DNA from: a virus
Direction: 5' to 3' (one strand)
Virus record (IMG/VR): IMGVR_UViG_3300044815_000165
Span: 25,134 to 89,133 of that record
DNA length: 64,000 nucleotides
The position numbers were made by a program, and so were the translations under genes. The notes beneath the pieces were generated by a model. It had not been told where the DNA came from, did no database searches, and saw only the letters and a program-made list of their open reading frames with translations. Positions 1 through 9,159 of the stretch are shown one piece after another; position 1 is the first letter of the stretch, and every line of letters starts with the position of its first letter.

Positions 1-20
1 ACACCGCCGGCGGATGCACG

Positions 21-2459
21 ATGGCGGGACGCCCCGACAACGCCGCCGTCGCCACCATCCCGAACGGCACCGACATCACGAACCGCCTCAGCGCGGCGAT
101 CGCGCCGAGCACGCCGCCGACGACGCCGTACTTCAACGGTTCGATCCGCACGCTGCACGAGATGGTGCAGAACCTCGCGTACCAGATCGGCGAGGCCGCG
201 TGGAAGGGCAGCACCAACCTGATCGCGTACACCGGATCCTCGTCCGGCGTCGGCGCCGGGACGTTGACCGACGCGTCCAAGACGTTCGTCGTGAACGAGC
301 TGACCGGCGGCGTCTTGAAGGACTCCACGGGCGCGCTGTTCCCCATCAGCAGCAACACCGCGACCATCATCAGCGTCACGGGGAACCCGACGGCTGGCAC
401 GTACGTGGTCTACGCCGCCGTGGTGCTCAACAACTACGGCGCGTACAACGTGCCCGCCGGCGGCGTCGACGCGGCGTTTCGCGGTCTGCCCGGGTACGTG
501 ACGATCGGCAACGGCACGACCATCTTCGGCGACTTCGACACCACGAGCTACGCGAACGCGAACCTCCTGCTCACCGCTGCGATCGCGGCGCTGCCCGCCG
601 CGGGCGGAACGATCATCCTCAAGCGCGGCGTCCAGCTCGCAGGATTCAACGCCGCGTTGGTCGCCGTCGGGCACGCGCGCGTCGAGATCGTCGGCGACTA
701 CTACGAGCACGAGGACTACCCGCAGCTCACCTTCGTCGCCAGCGAGGCGCTCCACGTCACCTCGGGTCAGCTCTGCCTGCGTCGGATCCACGTCGAGTTC
801 GTCGGCAACGCCATCACCATCGACAGCGGCGCCAAGCTCGAGATCCGCGAGTGCAAGTTCGAGTGCACGGGCGCCACGTTCGTCGGGGCTGCGATCGAGG
901 GCGTCGACGTCAGCTACGTCGACATCGACGGGATGCTCCTGACCACCAACCTCGGGTCGCATTCCGCCAACGGGATGGCGCTCCGCATCACCGGCGTCGC
1001 GCGCAACATCCGCACGAACCGCGTGACGCACGAGTATCTGGGTGACGAGGCAGGTGTCATCGACATCGCGGACGGGCGCTCCGACATCGTCTTGCTCGAG
1101 ACGACCGCTCTCGAGTTGGGAACGCCGTTCTCGTCTCTCGTGCGCCCGGCTGCCGTCAAGGTCAGCACGACCGACAACACGACTGCTACCGAGATCCGCA
1201 ACCGCCACATCTCTGGGATCTACGTGACCGGCACGGCGATGGACGGCCTCAACTACGGCGACATGGGGCATCTCGACGTCGAGCGCATCATCACGACATC
1301 GGCGCGTCGCGGTGTGCTGACCACGACGGCTGCGCTCGGTCCCGTCGTCTTCAGGAACTGCGAGTTCGGCGCGCTCGTGGTCATTCACGGAGACATCGAC
1401 GACCTCACGTTCCAGTCGTGCACGTTCAAGAAGGGTCACACGATCGGCATCGACGGAGACGACATCGGTTCGCTGCGCTTCCTCGATTGCACGTACGACG
1501 GCGTCGCGCCGAACACGAGCGACGTCAAGGCGCACACGATCCGCATGCTGCGCGTGAACCGTTGCCAGATCCGCGACGTCTCGCTGGCCACGTCGAACGA
1601 CTTCGCCGTGATCCGCGTGATGGGTGACACCAACGCCAACTTCGACGTCCTCGACTTCTCCGACAACGACATCCGCAACATCCAGTCGACCATCGCCTTC
1701 ACGGGCGACCTGCTCACGCGTCCTCGCATCTTCGAGGTCGACGCGTACATCACCCACGACGTCATCTGCGAGCGCAACAAGGGTGCGCGGTGGATGGCAA
1801 ACACGTCGGGCAACTCGCGCTACGGCGTGACGCTCCTCAACATCGACAGCGTCGACCGCTTCACCGACTCAGTCGGCTTCGTCGAGCGCATCGTCGTGAA
1901 GGACAACGTCATCGGCGGACTCTTCGGATCCTCCATCGACTGCTGTCAGCTCCTCGAGCTGAATCGTCAGAACCCGGACGTCATCGACGTCTCCGACAAC
2001 CACATCGCTCCGCGGTGGAACGACAACGCGAACAACCCGCGGTTCTTCAACCTGGTCCACATCTCCAGCCCGGCCACCGTCGTCTCGCAGATCAGCATCA
2101 ATAACAACAAGGTCATGTTGCTCAACGCGTCGATCTCGCCGTTCACGAAGAACTTCGTCTCGATCGGCATCGCCGGCAGCCTCTACAGCATGACGTTCGC
2201 CGGCAACGAGGTCTCGCAGGTGGGCACCACGCAGCCTTTCGACTTTGCTACCGCGTGGGGTTTCGTGTGCTCCGCGCTTGGCGTCAACGGCATCGTGAAC
2301 CTCACCGTCAAGGACAACACGGCAAGCTGGCAGAGCACCTCGGCGACCGCGTGGTTCGAGACCAAGTTCACAGGTGCTGTCACGCGCTCTAATCCATCTG
2401 GAGGTGTTCCTGGTGCTGGCGTCGCGTGGGGACAGAACATCCAGATCTTCGGTGGGTGA
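21..2459 (+). CDS. Tail spike / fibre protein, probable right-handed beta-helix
   Basis: About 812 residues rich in Val, Ile, Asn, Asp, Gly and Thr, with recurring short strands such as VDVSYVDIDG, RHISGIYVTG and IVVKDNVIGG. These match the rung pattern of pectate-lyase-like parallel beta-helices seen in phage tail spikes that bind or cleave surface glycans. Repeats run from about residue 170 to 740, after an N-terminal region that could attach to the virion. The frame is open to the window edge and no clear ribosome-binding site precedes the ATG, so the true start may lie upstream. No catalytic residues can be assigned. The structural class is inferred from composition and repeat rhythm. Confidence 0.7.
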   Translation: MAGRPDNAAVATIPNGTDITNRLSAAIAPSTPPTTPYFNGSIRTLHEMVQNLAYQIGEAAWKGSTNLIAYTGSSSGVGAGTLTDASKTFVVNELTGGVLKDSTGALFPISSNTATIISVTGNPTAGTYVVYAAVVLNNYGAYNVPAGGVDAAFRGLPGYVTIGNGTTIFGDFDTTSYANANLLLTAAIAALPAAGGTIILKRGVQLAGFNAALVAVGHARVEIVGDYYEHEDYPQLTFVASEALHVTSGQLCLRRIHVEFVGNAITIDSGAKLEIRECKFECTGATFVGAAIEGVDVSYVDIDGMLLTTNLGSHSANGMALRITGVARNIRTNRVTHEYLGDEAGVIDIADGRSDIVLLETTALELGTPFSSLVRPAAVKVSTTDNTTATEIRNRHISGIYVTGTAMDGLNYGDMGHLDVERIITTSARRGVLTTTAALGPVVFRNCEFGALVVIHGDIDDLTFQSCTFKKGHTIGIDGDDIGSLRFLDCTYDGVAPNTSDVKAHTIRMLRVNRCQIRDVSLATSNDFAVIRVMGDTNANFDVLDFSDNDIRNIQSTIAFTGDLLTRPRIFEVDAYITHDVICERNKGARWMANTSGNSRYGVTLLNIDSVDRFTDSVGFVERIVVKDNVIGGLFGSSIDCCQLLELNRQNPDVIDVSDNHIAPRWNDNANNPRFFNLVHISSPATVVSQISINNNKVMLLNASISPFTKNFVSIGIAGSLYSMTFAGNEVSQVGTTQPFDFATAWGFVCSALGVNGIVNLTVKDNTASWQSTSATAWFETKFTGAVTRSNPSGGVPGAGVAWGQNIQIFGG

Positions 2460-2474
2460 TGTAATATCCCTCTC

Positions 2475-2756
2475 ATGCTGCAAGGAGAACCGAACACCAT
2501 GGAGGGGCCGGCAACCACATCGTGGGTGCGGCTCTATGTCACAAACCGACGCGGGGACAAATCGTTCGCTCGTCAGGTCGTCTTCACCTGTACAGACGCT
2601 GCCAACGACCTGTGGGTGAGCTTCGACGGTGGAACGACCAAGATGATCGTTCGGCACCTGGGTGAGAGCCTGGTGCTGCCGGGGCCGGTGAAAAGCTTCT
2701 CGGTGCGCGCCAGCGCCGCCACGGCTGCGTGGTCGGCAGCCCTCACGGTGGCCTGA
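2475..2756 (+). CDS. Small hypothetical structural-region protein
   Basis: 93 residues (85 if the second ATG at 2499 is used). Two starts compete. The ATG at 2475 lies 7 nt after a TAATAT box at 2462-2467, matching the leaderless arrangement seen elsewhere in this window. The ATG at 2499 has an AAGGAG motif about 11 nt upstream. The sequence (WVRLYVTNRRGD, DLWVSFDGGTTK, SLVLPGPVKSFSVRA) looks like a small all-beta domain. No family recognised. It follows the tail spike and may be a virion accessory protein. Confidence 0.6.
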   Translation: MLQGEPNTMEGPATTSWVRLYVTNRRGDKSFARQVVFTCTDAANDLWVSFDGGTTKMIVRHLGESLVLPGPVKSFSVRASAATAAWSAALTVA

Positions 2757-2826
2757 TCGAGGCTGGTGGAAAAGTCCACCCCACGGGAAGCCTTGCACTT
2801 ATCTTGCACCCGAGGATGATCAAGTT

Positions 2827-3066
2827 ATGGAAGAAGAGATCAAGAAGCTCCGCGACCAGCTCGCAGCGTCCGAGAGACGTGAGGTGGAGCTGATGCGCGA
2901 GGCGCAGGGTCTCCGCGCTGCCATCGGTGTGTGCCGCTCGAACTGCACAGACTTCGGGACGCGCCGTAACGCGCTGACGGCCATCCGTTCACGCTCAGAT
3001 GTGGCGCGCGATCCACTCGATCAGAGCGATGACGCCAGCACCGCCTGCACCGCCACCAGCGACTAA
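2827..3066 (+). CDS. Small coiled-coil protein, converging on the next gene
   Basis: 79 residues. Residues 1-35 form a charged heptad-rich helix (MEEEIKKLRDQLAASERREVE), a likely coiled coil. GAGGA lies about 9 nt before the ATG. The last 24 codons overlap the 3' end of the opposite-strand gene and read like its shadow, so the functional part is probably the N-terminal helix. No family recognised. Confidence 0.45.
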   Translation: MEEEIKKLRDQLAASERREVELMREAQGLRAAIGVCRSNCTDFGTRRNALTAIRSRSDVARDPLDQSDDASTACTATSD

Positions 3067-3750
3067 CGCCGTCGCGCGCGTCTGCTTCTGACGCTCGGAC
3101 GCCTCGAACGGCTTCAGGCGCTCCTCGAGTTCCTTCACGGCCTTGTCACGCGCCGCGTTCGACGCAGCCAGCGAGTTCGTAAGCTCCGAGACCTTGCTCG
3201 TCAGCTCGTCGATCTCTTCCTCGTGACGGCGGTCGCGATCGTCGCGGTGCTCGCCGTCCTTGCGGAACGCCACCGCCGTCGTCGCTGTCTCGCGATCGAT
3301 CGTGGCGACCATCTGCGCGAGGTGCGCGAGGTGCTTGTCGAGGTCGGCGAACCGCCGGTCGTGGTTCGTGATGTCCTTCGAGTTCGACTGGCTCGACTCG
3401 AACGCGGCGTGTGCCGTGCCGGTGATCGACTTCGCGTTCGGGAGGAGGAACGTCTCCACGATCGCCGCCGTGCGCGCGCTCTCGCGCGAGAGCGCGTTGA
3501 CGATGTCTTCGACATGGTCGAGACGGTCGGGCTCGTGGCGCAGCGCCCACACGCGCTCGCGGATGTCCTTGATGACGGTGACGACCGGCTGCGGCAGGTC
3601 GAGCGGCAGCTCGAGGGCCGGGATCGGCGTCTCGTCTCCGTCGACGTGCTGCGGGATGACATCGCGATCACGCTCGCGATCGCGCTTCGCGGCGGCGCCT
3701 TCGATGTCGCGCTCCGTCTGGGTCTGGTGACGTTTCTTAGGGCCGCTCAC
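2995..3750 (-). CDS. Coiled-coil protein with C-terminal membrane segment
   Basis: 251 residues, starting at GTG. A basic and acidic N-terminus is followed by long helical stretches (about 60-225) with coiled-coil character. The protein ends in a Gly/Ala/Val/Ile-rich hydrophobic segment (about 230-250: ALVAGGGAGGAGVIALIEWI) that could anchor it in the membrane. It is the only minus-strand gene among the first 36 kb. Tail-anchored coiled-coil proteins next to tail genes can be holin- or spanin-like, but nothing here proves that. A TAGAGT box 6 nt before the GTG suggests its own, possibly leaderless, promoter. Confidence 0.7.
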   Translation of the reverse strand: MSGPKKRHQTQTERDIEGAAAKRDRERDRDVIPQHVDGDETPIPALELPLDLPQPVVTVIKDIRERVWALRHEPDRLDHVEDIVNALSRESARTAAIVETFLLPNAKSITGTAHAAFESSQSNSKDITNHDRRFADLDKHLAHLAQMVATIDRETATTAVAFRKDGEHRDDRDRRHEEEIDELTSKVSELTNSLAASNAARDKAVKELEERLKPFEASERQKQTRATALVAGGGAGGAGVIALIEWIARHI

Positions 3751-3886
3751 CCGGAGACTCTACAGCTAGTCCCTGACGTCAGGACAGATCGTAGATCCGA
3801 CGGTGCTCGACGAGGTAGAGCGCGGGCGCACGGAAGCCATGGGGTCGGGGGCCGAGGTGATGTACGATGCAGCTGGAGATCAACCC
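3751..3886. promoter_or_regulatory. Divergent intergenic region with palindrome CCTGACGTCAGG
   Basis: 136 bases between divergently transcribed genes. A perfect 12-bp palindrome lies at 3772-3783. On the minus strand TAGAGT (3757-3762) sits 6 nt before the GTG of the coiled-coil gene, but no good -35 box is visible. On the plus strand CTGGAG lies 9-14 nt before the ATG at 3887. Probably a two-way promoter region with an operator. Confidence 0.35.
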
Positions 3887-4420
3887 ATGGCAGCAACCGT
3901 CCTTATTCGCGAGTGGAACGGCACCACGGGTGTCCCCACGCAGACCGACAAGACATCGGGAACCATCCGCTACAAGCAGGCGAACGACTCGACGGTCGAC
4001 GCGATCAACCCGCTCGTCAAGCCGGCGGCGGGCTCGCAGCGCAGCTTCGAGAAGTGGATGCAGCTCAGGATCGGGGCGACGCCGCCGACGGGGTCGATCA
4101 CGAACCTGCAGTGGTACACCGACGGGTCGAACAACTACGGCACCGGCATCACCGCCTTCATCCGCACGACCAACATCGCGAGCGGCGCGTTCGTCACGCC
4201 GACGACGCCGGCGAACGACGCGGCGGGCACGAGCCAGTTCTCGTTCGCCACCGGGTCGCGCAAGAACATGGACGCGGTGACGGCCGGCGCGCCGTACTCC
4301 GCGGCCAACACGGACATCGGCGACTTCGGCATCCTGTGGATGACGATCGACAGCACCGTGTCGGCGCCGCAGAACCCGACGTCGTCGGAGACGCTGACCT
4401 GGTCCTACGACGAGACCTAG
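3887..4420 (+). CDS. Probable virion structural protein
   Basis: 177 residues from the ATG at 3887, chosen because GGAG precedes it; upstream in-frame codons look noncoding. Thr-, Gly-, Ser- and Asn-rich, strongly beta (IREWNGTTGVPTQTD, LQWYTDGSNNYGTG, ILWMTIDSTVSAP), with few charged residues, like phage tail or capsid-decoration proteins. It heads the cluster that continues into the four-paralogue array. No specific family recognised. Confidence 0.7.
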   Translation: MAATVLIREWNGTTGVPTQTDKTSGTIRYKQANDSTVDAINPLVKPAAGSQRSFEKWMQLRIGATPPTGSITNLQWYTDGSNNYGTGITAFIRTTNIASGAFVTPTTPANDAAGTSQFSFATGSRKNMDAVTAGAPYSAANTDIGDFGILWMTIDSTVSAPQNPTSSETLTWSYDET

Positions 4421-4429
4421 GAGATCACG

Positions 4430-4882
4430 ATGACCAAACAACGAGAAAAGATGACCATCGCCATCGAGGATGTCGCCACCATCGACGCGCCTTCGATCGG
4501 AAACGCACGTCCCCGCACGCTGCACTTCGACGAGCTGAAGATCGGCATGCGCGTCGCGTTCGTCGACGACACGCTCAACAAGTTCCCGCGCTCGCACGTG
4601 CCGGTACCGCACGAGTCGAACGAGGCGATCGCAGGTCGCGTGCTGCTCGTCGTCGGGCTCGACGCGGTCACGCCGGGCAAGACGGTCGGCGTCTACTGCA
4701 AGGAACCCATCCCAGGCGGTCACAGCTGCGACGGGCGCGTGCCGGACGGTCATGGCTTGTACCTGCTGCCGGACCATCTCTACACGATCGCCGCTCTCAC
4801 CGAGCACCAGCGGATGGCCGAGCACGCCGTCGTCGAGCATCGCGCCATCGCCTCGATGATCGAAGAGTTCGACGCGGGATGA
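4430..4882 (+). CDS. Hypothetical protein
   Basis: 150 residues, preceded by a GGAG motif 5-8 nt before the ATG. Contains mixed beta segments (LKIGMRVAFVDD, GRVLLVVGLDAV) and a Cys-containing stretch (VYCKEPIPGGHSCDG). No recognised family. Its stop overlaps the next start (ATGA), so the two are probably translated together. Confidence 0.65.
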   Translation: MTKQREKMTIAIEDVATIDAPSIGNARPRTLHFDELKIGMRVAFVDDTLNKFPRSHVPVPHESNEAIAGRVLLVVGLDAVTPGKTVGVYCKEPIPGGHSCDGRVPDGHGLYLLPDHLYTIAALTEHQRMAEHAVVEHRAIASMIEEFDAG

Positions 4883-5364
4883 CCGAGCTGACCCCATCGC
4901 AGCGGCAGAGCATGATCGCCGCCGGCGGGTGCGTGCACACGCCGAACCCGTTCGTCGGGTGTGACACGTGCGAGCGTCCGCCGATCACGGTGCCGACCGA
5001 GGGTGTCATCGCGTACAGCTTCGTCGCGCAGACCATCGACGGCACCGTGATCACGCGATCGGACTCGCCTTCTGTCGAGGACCTCCCGCTCGAGACGGTT
5101 CGCCAGCTCGTCATCCTCACCGACTCGCCGCGCATCCCGCGCGTGATCGTCTGCTGCGATCCCGACAAGGGCGAGCGCGTGTTTCGCTTTCGCCGCAACA
5201 TCCAGAAGATGTCGGCGATCGCGGATGACGGTCCGATGAAGGTGAAGTCGCGGCTGCAGGTCGAGGTGATCGAGATCCGCGACCTCGGCACCGGCAAGGC
5301 TACGCGCCTCTACCTGCACCCGACGCTCGGTCCGATCTTCTCGTCGCAAGACCACTACTGGTAG
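4879..5364 (+). CDS. Hypothetical protein with N-terminal Cys pairs
   Basis: 161 residues. The start overlaps the previous stop by 4 nt. Near the N-terminus C-V-H-T-P-N-P-F-V-G-C-D-T-C-E forms a possible zinc knuckle (about residues 19-32). Beta-rich remainder (EGVIAYSFVAQTIDG, RVIVCCDPDKGERVFRF). No family recognised. Located in the structural cluster directly before the paralogue array. Confidence 0.65.
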   Translation: MTELTPSQRQSMIAAGGCVHTPNPFVGCDTCERPPITVPTEGVIAYSFVAQTIDGTVITRSDSPSVEDLPLETVRQLVILTDSPRIPRVIVCCDPDKGERVFRFRRNIQKMSAIADDGPMKVKSRLQVEVIEIRDLGTGKATRLYLHPTLGPIFSSQDHYW

Positions 5365-5370
5365 GAGACC

Positions 5371-6570
5371 ATGCAGCTCGAACACGTCCGCTCACCACAT
5401 GTGCAGGGCGTCGCGCCGCGGTCGGTGTACGGCGCTGGCGAAGACGCGCGAGCCATCGCCATCGCGCGCGAGGCTGCGAAGGGCAACATCCGGCCGCTGC
5501 CAGTGATCGCGGCGCGTCGCGTGATCGGCGTGGTCGGCGGACGCGAGGCATTCTCGGACGAGACCCAGTTCACGCCGCTCCGCCACGGTGCGCGCATGAG
5601 CGAGTTGCGCAGAACGATCGCTGACATGATCGACGTCCAGCGCGACGACTCCATCTGGCGCGCGCGGCAGCATCAGGAGCTGATGCCGGTCACCGACGCG
5701 AACCAGATCAGCGACTCGATGTCGAACGGCAAGAGCGGGGCGACCTTCTTCTCGAAGACGCCGTCCGCCGCGATGATCGCGAACAACTGGTACGATTACT
5801 GGCCGCTCGCGGGATCGCCGAACGCCGGCGGCATCGCCGGCACGGCGCGCACGGCACAGCGCTGGGACGACACGAGCACTGGGGCACTCAATCACCGTGG
5901 CAACGTGTCGACCGACACGAAGCACACGGCGAGCCTCATGATGATCAACCAGGCGAATACGCCGTTGACGATGCCGTACGACCGCGTCGGGTCGTGGGAC
6001 GCGTGCTCCTTCACGACGTCGAACCAGACGTTCACGAACACGCTCTCGCCGCAACGCTACAACGCCGGTGCACCTGGTTTGCTGCCTGTGATGGTGACGA
6101 ACACCGTCCTCAGCGCAACTGCCACGAACCTTATGCGCTTCGCGTACACCGACCAGGGCGGCACGACCGCGCAGCTCATGCCGACGGGCACGACCGTCTC
6201 CGCGATCGTGTCGGCGGCGGCACCGACGACCACGCTCGGGGCTCGCGTGATCGCGCCGAGCACGAGCGCGAACACGTTCCCGTGGATCTTCCACCTGCCG
6301 CTCGCGTCCGGCGACAGCGGCATGCGCGTGCCCGAGGACTACACGTGGTCCGCAGCCAACACGGGCACGTTCACGCTGATCGGCATGTACCCGTTCGGAT
6401 ACATCCTCAACCCGGTCGCGGCGATCCCGGCGGAGAAGGACTTCATCTACCAGATGCCAGCCCTCGAGCGCATGTACGACGGCGCGTGCGTCTCGTTCAT
6501 GGCCTTCGTGCCCGCAGCCACGGCGATCGCGATCGCGCAGGGGCGCCTCTCCTTCCTCTGGCATTCATGA
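5371..6570 (+). CDS. Virion-associated paralogue family, copy 1 of 4
   Basis: 399 residues. After a helical N-terminal ~100 residues comes a Thr-, Ala- and Gly-rich beta region. Family signposts shared with the three following copies are NWYDYWP, then a GTA-R motif, a D-A-C-S-F-T-T block near residue 210, an R-P-D-Y/S-F/W turn near 325, and a C-terminal pattern YDGACVSF followed by a final W-x-S. GGAG precedes the ATG at 5371. The fold and role are unknown. Composition and neighbours suggest a virion component, perhaps alternative adhesins or decoration proteins. Confidence 0.75.
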   Translation: MQLEHVRSPHVQGVAPRSVYGAGEDARAIAIAREAAKGNIRPLPVIAARRVIGVVGGREAFSDETQFTPLRHGARMSELRRTIADMIDVQRDDSIWRARQHQELMPVTDANQISDSMSNGKSGATFFSKTPSAAMIANNWYDYWPLAGSPNAGGIAGTARTAQRWDDTSTGALNHRGNVSTDTKHTASLMMINQANTPLTMPYDRVGSWDACSFTTSNQTFTNTLSPQRYNAGAPGLLPVMVTNTVLSATATNLMRFAYTDQGGTTAQLMPTGTTVSAIVSAAAPTTTLGARVIAPSTSANTFPWIFHLPLASGDSGMRVPEDYTWSAANTGTFTLIGMYPFGYILNPVAAIPAEKDFIYQMPALERMYDGACVSFMAFVPAATAIAIAQGRLSFLWHS

Positions 6571-7673
6571 ACCTCGAAACGGCGCCAGCGATCCGCACGC
6601 GACGCAAGGCTCGTCAGAGCGAGCTGGACGAGGCGCGCGCGATCGAACGCGCGGCGTGGTTGTGGCGCGGTGTGCCGTTCCCGATCCCCGTGGTGTCGCA
6701 CGGCAAGTACCTCGGCGTGGTGTGCGGCGACCGCGTCACGGAGGAGCCGACGTTCGTCGACGCGCTCCACGCGATGCCGATCTCGAGCACGTACGACGGT
6801 CACGTCGAACGCAACTGGGGCCGCAAGCAGCACCGCTTCACCTGGTCGGTACGGTTCGGCAACGGCGTGCTCGGCAACTGGTACTCGCTGTGGCCGTGCC
6901 TCGGCGATCCGGGGCCTGGCTTGTACACAGGCACGGCACGCGCCGCGGTCTCGTACACGCGCGCGAGCCCTGGCGCGATGCGCCTCGGCAAGGCCGTCAC
7001 GCCGTCGCTGCGCTACGCGCGTCGCTGCACGGAGTTTCCGAGCGTCGACGCGGCGCACGGCTACGTCGTCGTCGATCGCGCCATCGCTTACAACGCATGC
7101 ACGATGAGCGCGTCGTTGCAGTCGACGAACAACACCGTCACCGCGACGCGCAACATCAGCGCGGGCGAGCGCGGCTATCAGATCTTCGGCGTCGCCGACA
7201 CCGTGCACAACGCGACCGCCGCATCCATGAGCGCGATGATCTACACCAACCAGGCAGGCACTGGATCGCGCAACGTCGACACGACCGTGACGCTCACCAA
7301 GATCGTGTCGCTCGCTGCACCGACCAACACGAACGGTGCGCGCAACCTCTTCCAGACACCCGGAGCCGCGACGCGTGGTCCTGCGACGCCGTGGATCTCG
7401 CTGCAGGCTGGTGATCGCGGCGTGCGGCAGATCGACAGCTACACGTTCTCCGCGGCGCCGACCGGAACGTGCTGCTTCGAGCTGGACTTCCCGATCTACT
7501 TGTCACCCGACGGCTACCGCGGCGGCGCGGCGACCGACTACGAGATGATCTCCGGGATCGAGGCGCTGTACGGCGCGCGCCTCTACGACGATGCTTGCCT
7601 CACCGTGATCGGGTTCGGCACGACGGCGACCGACAAGATCATTCACGGAGCCATCGCAGTAGGCTGGACCTGA
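6567..7673 (+). CDS. Virion-associated paralogue family, copy 2 of 4
   Basis: 368 residues, starting at the ATG that overlaps the previous stop (ATGA). Same order of landmarks as copy 1: GNWYSLWP, TGTARAAV, NACTMSAS, ISAGERGYQIFGVA, GVRQIDSYTFSAAPTG and a C-terminal YDDACLTVIGF ending in GWT. The N-terminal ~80 residues are Arg-rich and poorly conserved, and conservation lies in the beta-rich C-terminal two thirds. Function unknown; a structural role is inferred. Confidence 0.75.
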   Translation: MNLETAPAIRTRRKARQSELDEARAIERAAWLWRGVPFPIPVVSHGKYLGVVCGDRVTEEPTFVDALHAMPISSTYDGHVERNWGRKQHRFTWSVRFGNGVLGNWYSLWPCLGDPGPGLYTGTARAAVSYTRASPGAMRLGKAVTPSLRYARRCTEFPSVDAAHGYVVVDRAIAYNACTMSASLQSTNNTVTATRNISAGERGYQIFGVADTVHNATAASMSAMIYTNQAGTGSRNVDTTVTLTKIVSLAAPTNTNGARNLFQTPGAATRGPATPWISLQAGDRGVRQIDSYTFSAAPTGTCCFELDFPIYLSPDGYRGGAATDYEMISGIEALYGARLYDDACLTVIGFGTTATDKIIHGAIAVGWT

Positions 7674-8788
7674 TGCTGGCGATCCACACCGAGAGCAAGA
7701 CGCGGTTCCACCCGTCGCTCGTTTCGCACGTGCTGCGTCGCGCGGCGCGAAACATCGTCGGGACGGAGAGCACCGTCGGCGTCTACGCGGACGAGCGCTG
7801 CGTGGGGCTCGTGCGCGGCGAGAGCGGCAGTCGTCGCGTGCGGGTCAAGCCGATCACCCACAAGCAGTGGTGCGGCTTCAACGACCAGGCGGCGATCGAG
7901 GCGGCGGTGCGCGCCGGCAAGATCATCGAGCCCGTCTTCAACAAGGTGGCCAACGCCTTCAACTCGGTGAACGTGTGGGGCGACCTCTGGCCCGTCGGCT
8001 TCTACCCGCAGCAGGGTACGTACGGCGGCACAGCTGCGACGGCGCGACAGCTGGACCAGACCACGCCGGGCGCTTTCGAGATCCGCCACAAGACGCCGGG
8101 GGCCGGCGAGACGCGCCATTTCATGGGCGCGCACCAGGTCTCTCTTCAGAGCGGCGCTTCGACGGCAATCGCGCAGGAGCAATGGCTCTACGACCGCACG
8201 CTCCAATACGACGGCTGCACGATCACCACGTCGACGACGACGATGACCAACACGATCACCGCCGCGCGCCACATCAGCGCGGGCGAGGACGGGTTGCAGA
8301 TCTGCGTCACCGGCGTCGCCGCGCTCGGCGCGACGGCGAGCAACCTGACGAGCGTCGTGATCGTCGACAACGCCGGCAACACGGCGGTGTCGCTCACGCC
8401 GGGCTACACGATGCCCTGGTGGACGAACGGTCTCGCCGGCGCATCCAACGCGCTCGCGCCCGTCGTCGTGCCACACGACAACGGCAACACGACCACGATC
8501 GCGCCGTGGCTGCCGATGCCTCCCGGCGTGCGCGGCTGCCGGTCGGTCACGAGCTTCGCGTCGTCGGCCAACAACACCGGAACCGTCGCGGTCACGCTCA
8601 TCAAGCCGATCGCCTTCATGTGGACGTCGGCCGGATCGATCGTCCACAACCACGACAGCTCGCGCCTCGGCTTCCAGATGGGACGCGTCTACGACAGCGC
8701 GTGCCTGAACCTCCTGTTGCGGAGCTTCTTCAACAACGGCGGTGCCACGTTCACCAACTTCGGACAGATCCGACTCGTCCACGGGTGA
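7673..8788 (+). CDS. Virion-associated paralogue family, copy 3 of 4
   Basis: 371 residues. The start shares bases with the previous stop (TGATG). Landmarks: VWGDLWPVGFYP, YGGTAATARQLD, YDGCTITTSTTTMTNT, ISAGEDGLQICV, GVRGCRSVTSFASSANNTG and a C-terminal VYDSACLNLLL ending near RLVHG. Closest to copy 2 by eye (both contain ISAGE-G-QI). Function unknown. Confidence 0.75.
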   Translation: MLAIHTESKTRFHPSLVSHVLRRAARNIVGTESTVGVYADERCVGLVRGESGSRRVRVKPITHKQWCGFNDQAAIEAAVRAGKIIEPVFNKVANAFNSVNVWGDLWPVGFYPQQGTYGGTAATARQLDQTTPGAFEIRHKTPGAGETRHFMGAHQVSLQSGASTAIAQEQWLYDRTLQYDGCTITTSTTTMTNTITAARHISAGEDGLQICVTGVAALGATASNLTSVVIVDNAGNTAVSLTPGYTMPWWTNGLAGASNALAPVVVPHDNGNTTTIAPWLPMPPGVRGCRSVTSFASSANNTGTVAVTLIKPIAFMWTSAGSIVHNHDSSRLGFQMGRVYDSACLNLLLRSFFNNGGATFTNFGQIRLVHG

Positions 8789-8801
8789 TACGGTGAGCGT
8801 C

Positions 8802-9128
8802 ATGAGCGTCGAGCAGCACGCGGCTTTCCTCTTCGAGAAGCATCCGAGACTTCTCCAGATCCAGATCGAGGAGACCGGCGAGACGCGCTTCTGGTTCGGG
8901 ATCGGGTTGTCGTCGCCGCTACTCGTCGTCGACGACTCCTCGTACATCAACGCGCCGGCCTCGATGTGGTTCACCGACGCGCTCGACACGCACGACGAGC
9001 GCATCGAAGCCTCTGGTCTCGTCGACATGCGCGACGCCGTCCTCGTGTTTCGTGACGAAGCCACTGCCGCAGGTGTGGTCCTGCCGCAAGTCTGGCACCG
9101 GACGATGGTCGAAGAACCTGCCGAATGA
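8802..9128 (+). CDS. Hypothetical protein inserted in the paralogue array
   Basis: 108 residues from the ATG at 8802, preceded by GGTGAG with 4 nt spacing; a GTG at 8793 is an alternative. Mixed alpha/beta (LLQIQIEETGETRFWFGIG, RDAVLVFRDEATAAG). Unlike its neighbours it has no family landmarks, so it interrupts the array between copies 3 and 4. No family recognised. Confidence 0.65.
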   Translation: MSVEQHAAFLFEKHPRLLQIQIEETGETRFWFGIGLSSPLLVVDDSSYINAPASMWFTDALDTHDERIEASGLVDMRDAVLVFRDEATAAGVVLPQVWHRTMVEEPAE

Positions 9129-9159
9129 CCCGGGCTTCGTGATCCTGTAAAACGTAGGG

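Noticed and set aside
3223-5364. 713-codon open frame on the plus strand
   Set aside because: Only its end (4879-5364) is coding. The rest is an Arg/Asp-rich shadow of the minus-strand coiled-coil gene and of the gene at 3887-4420.
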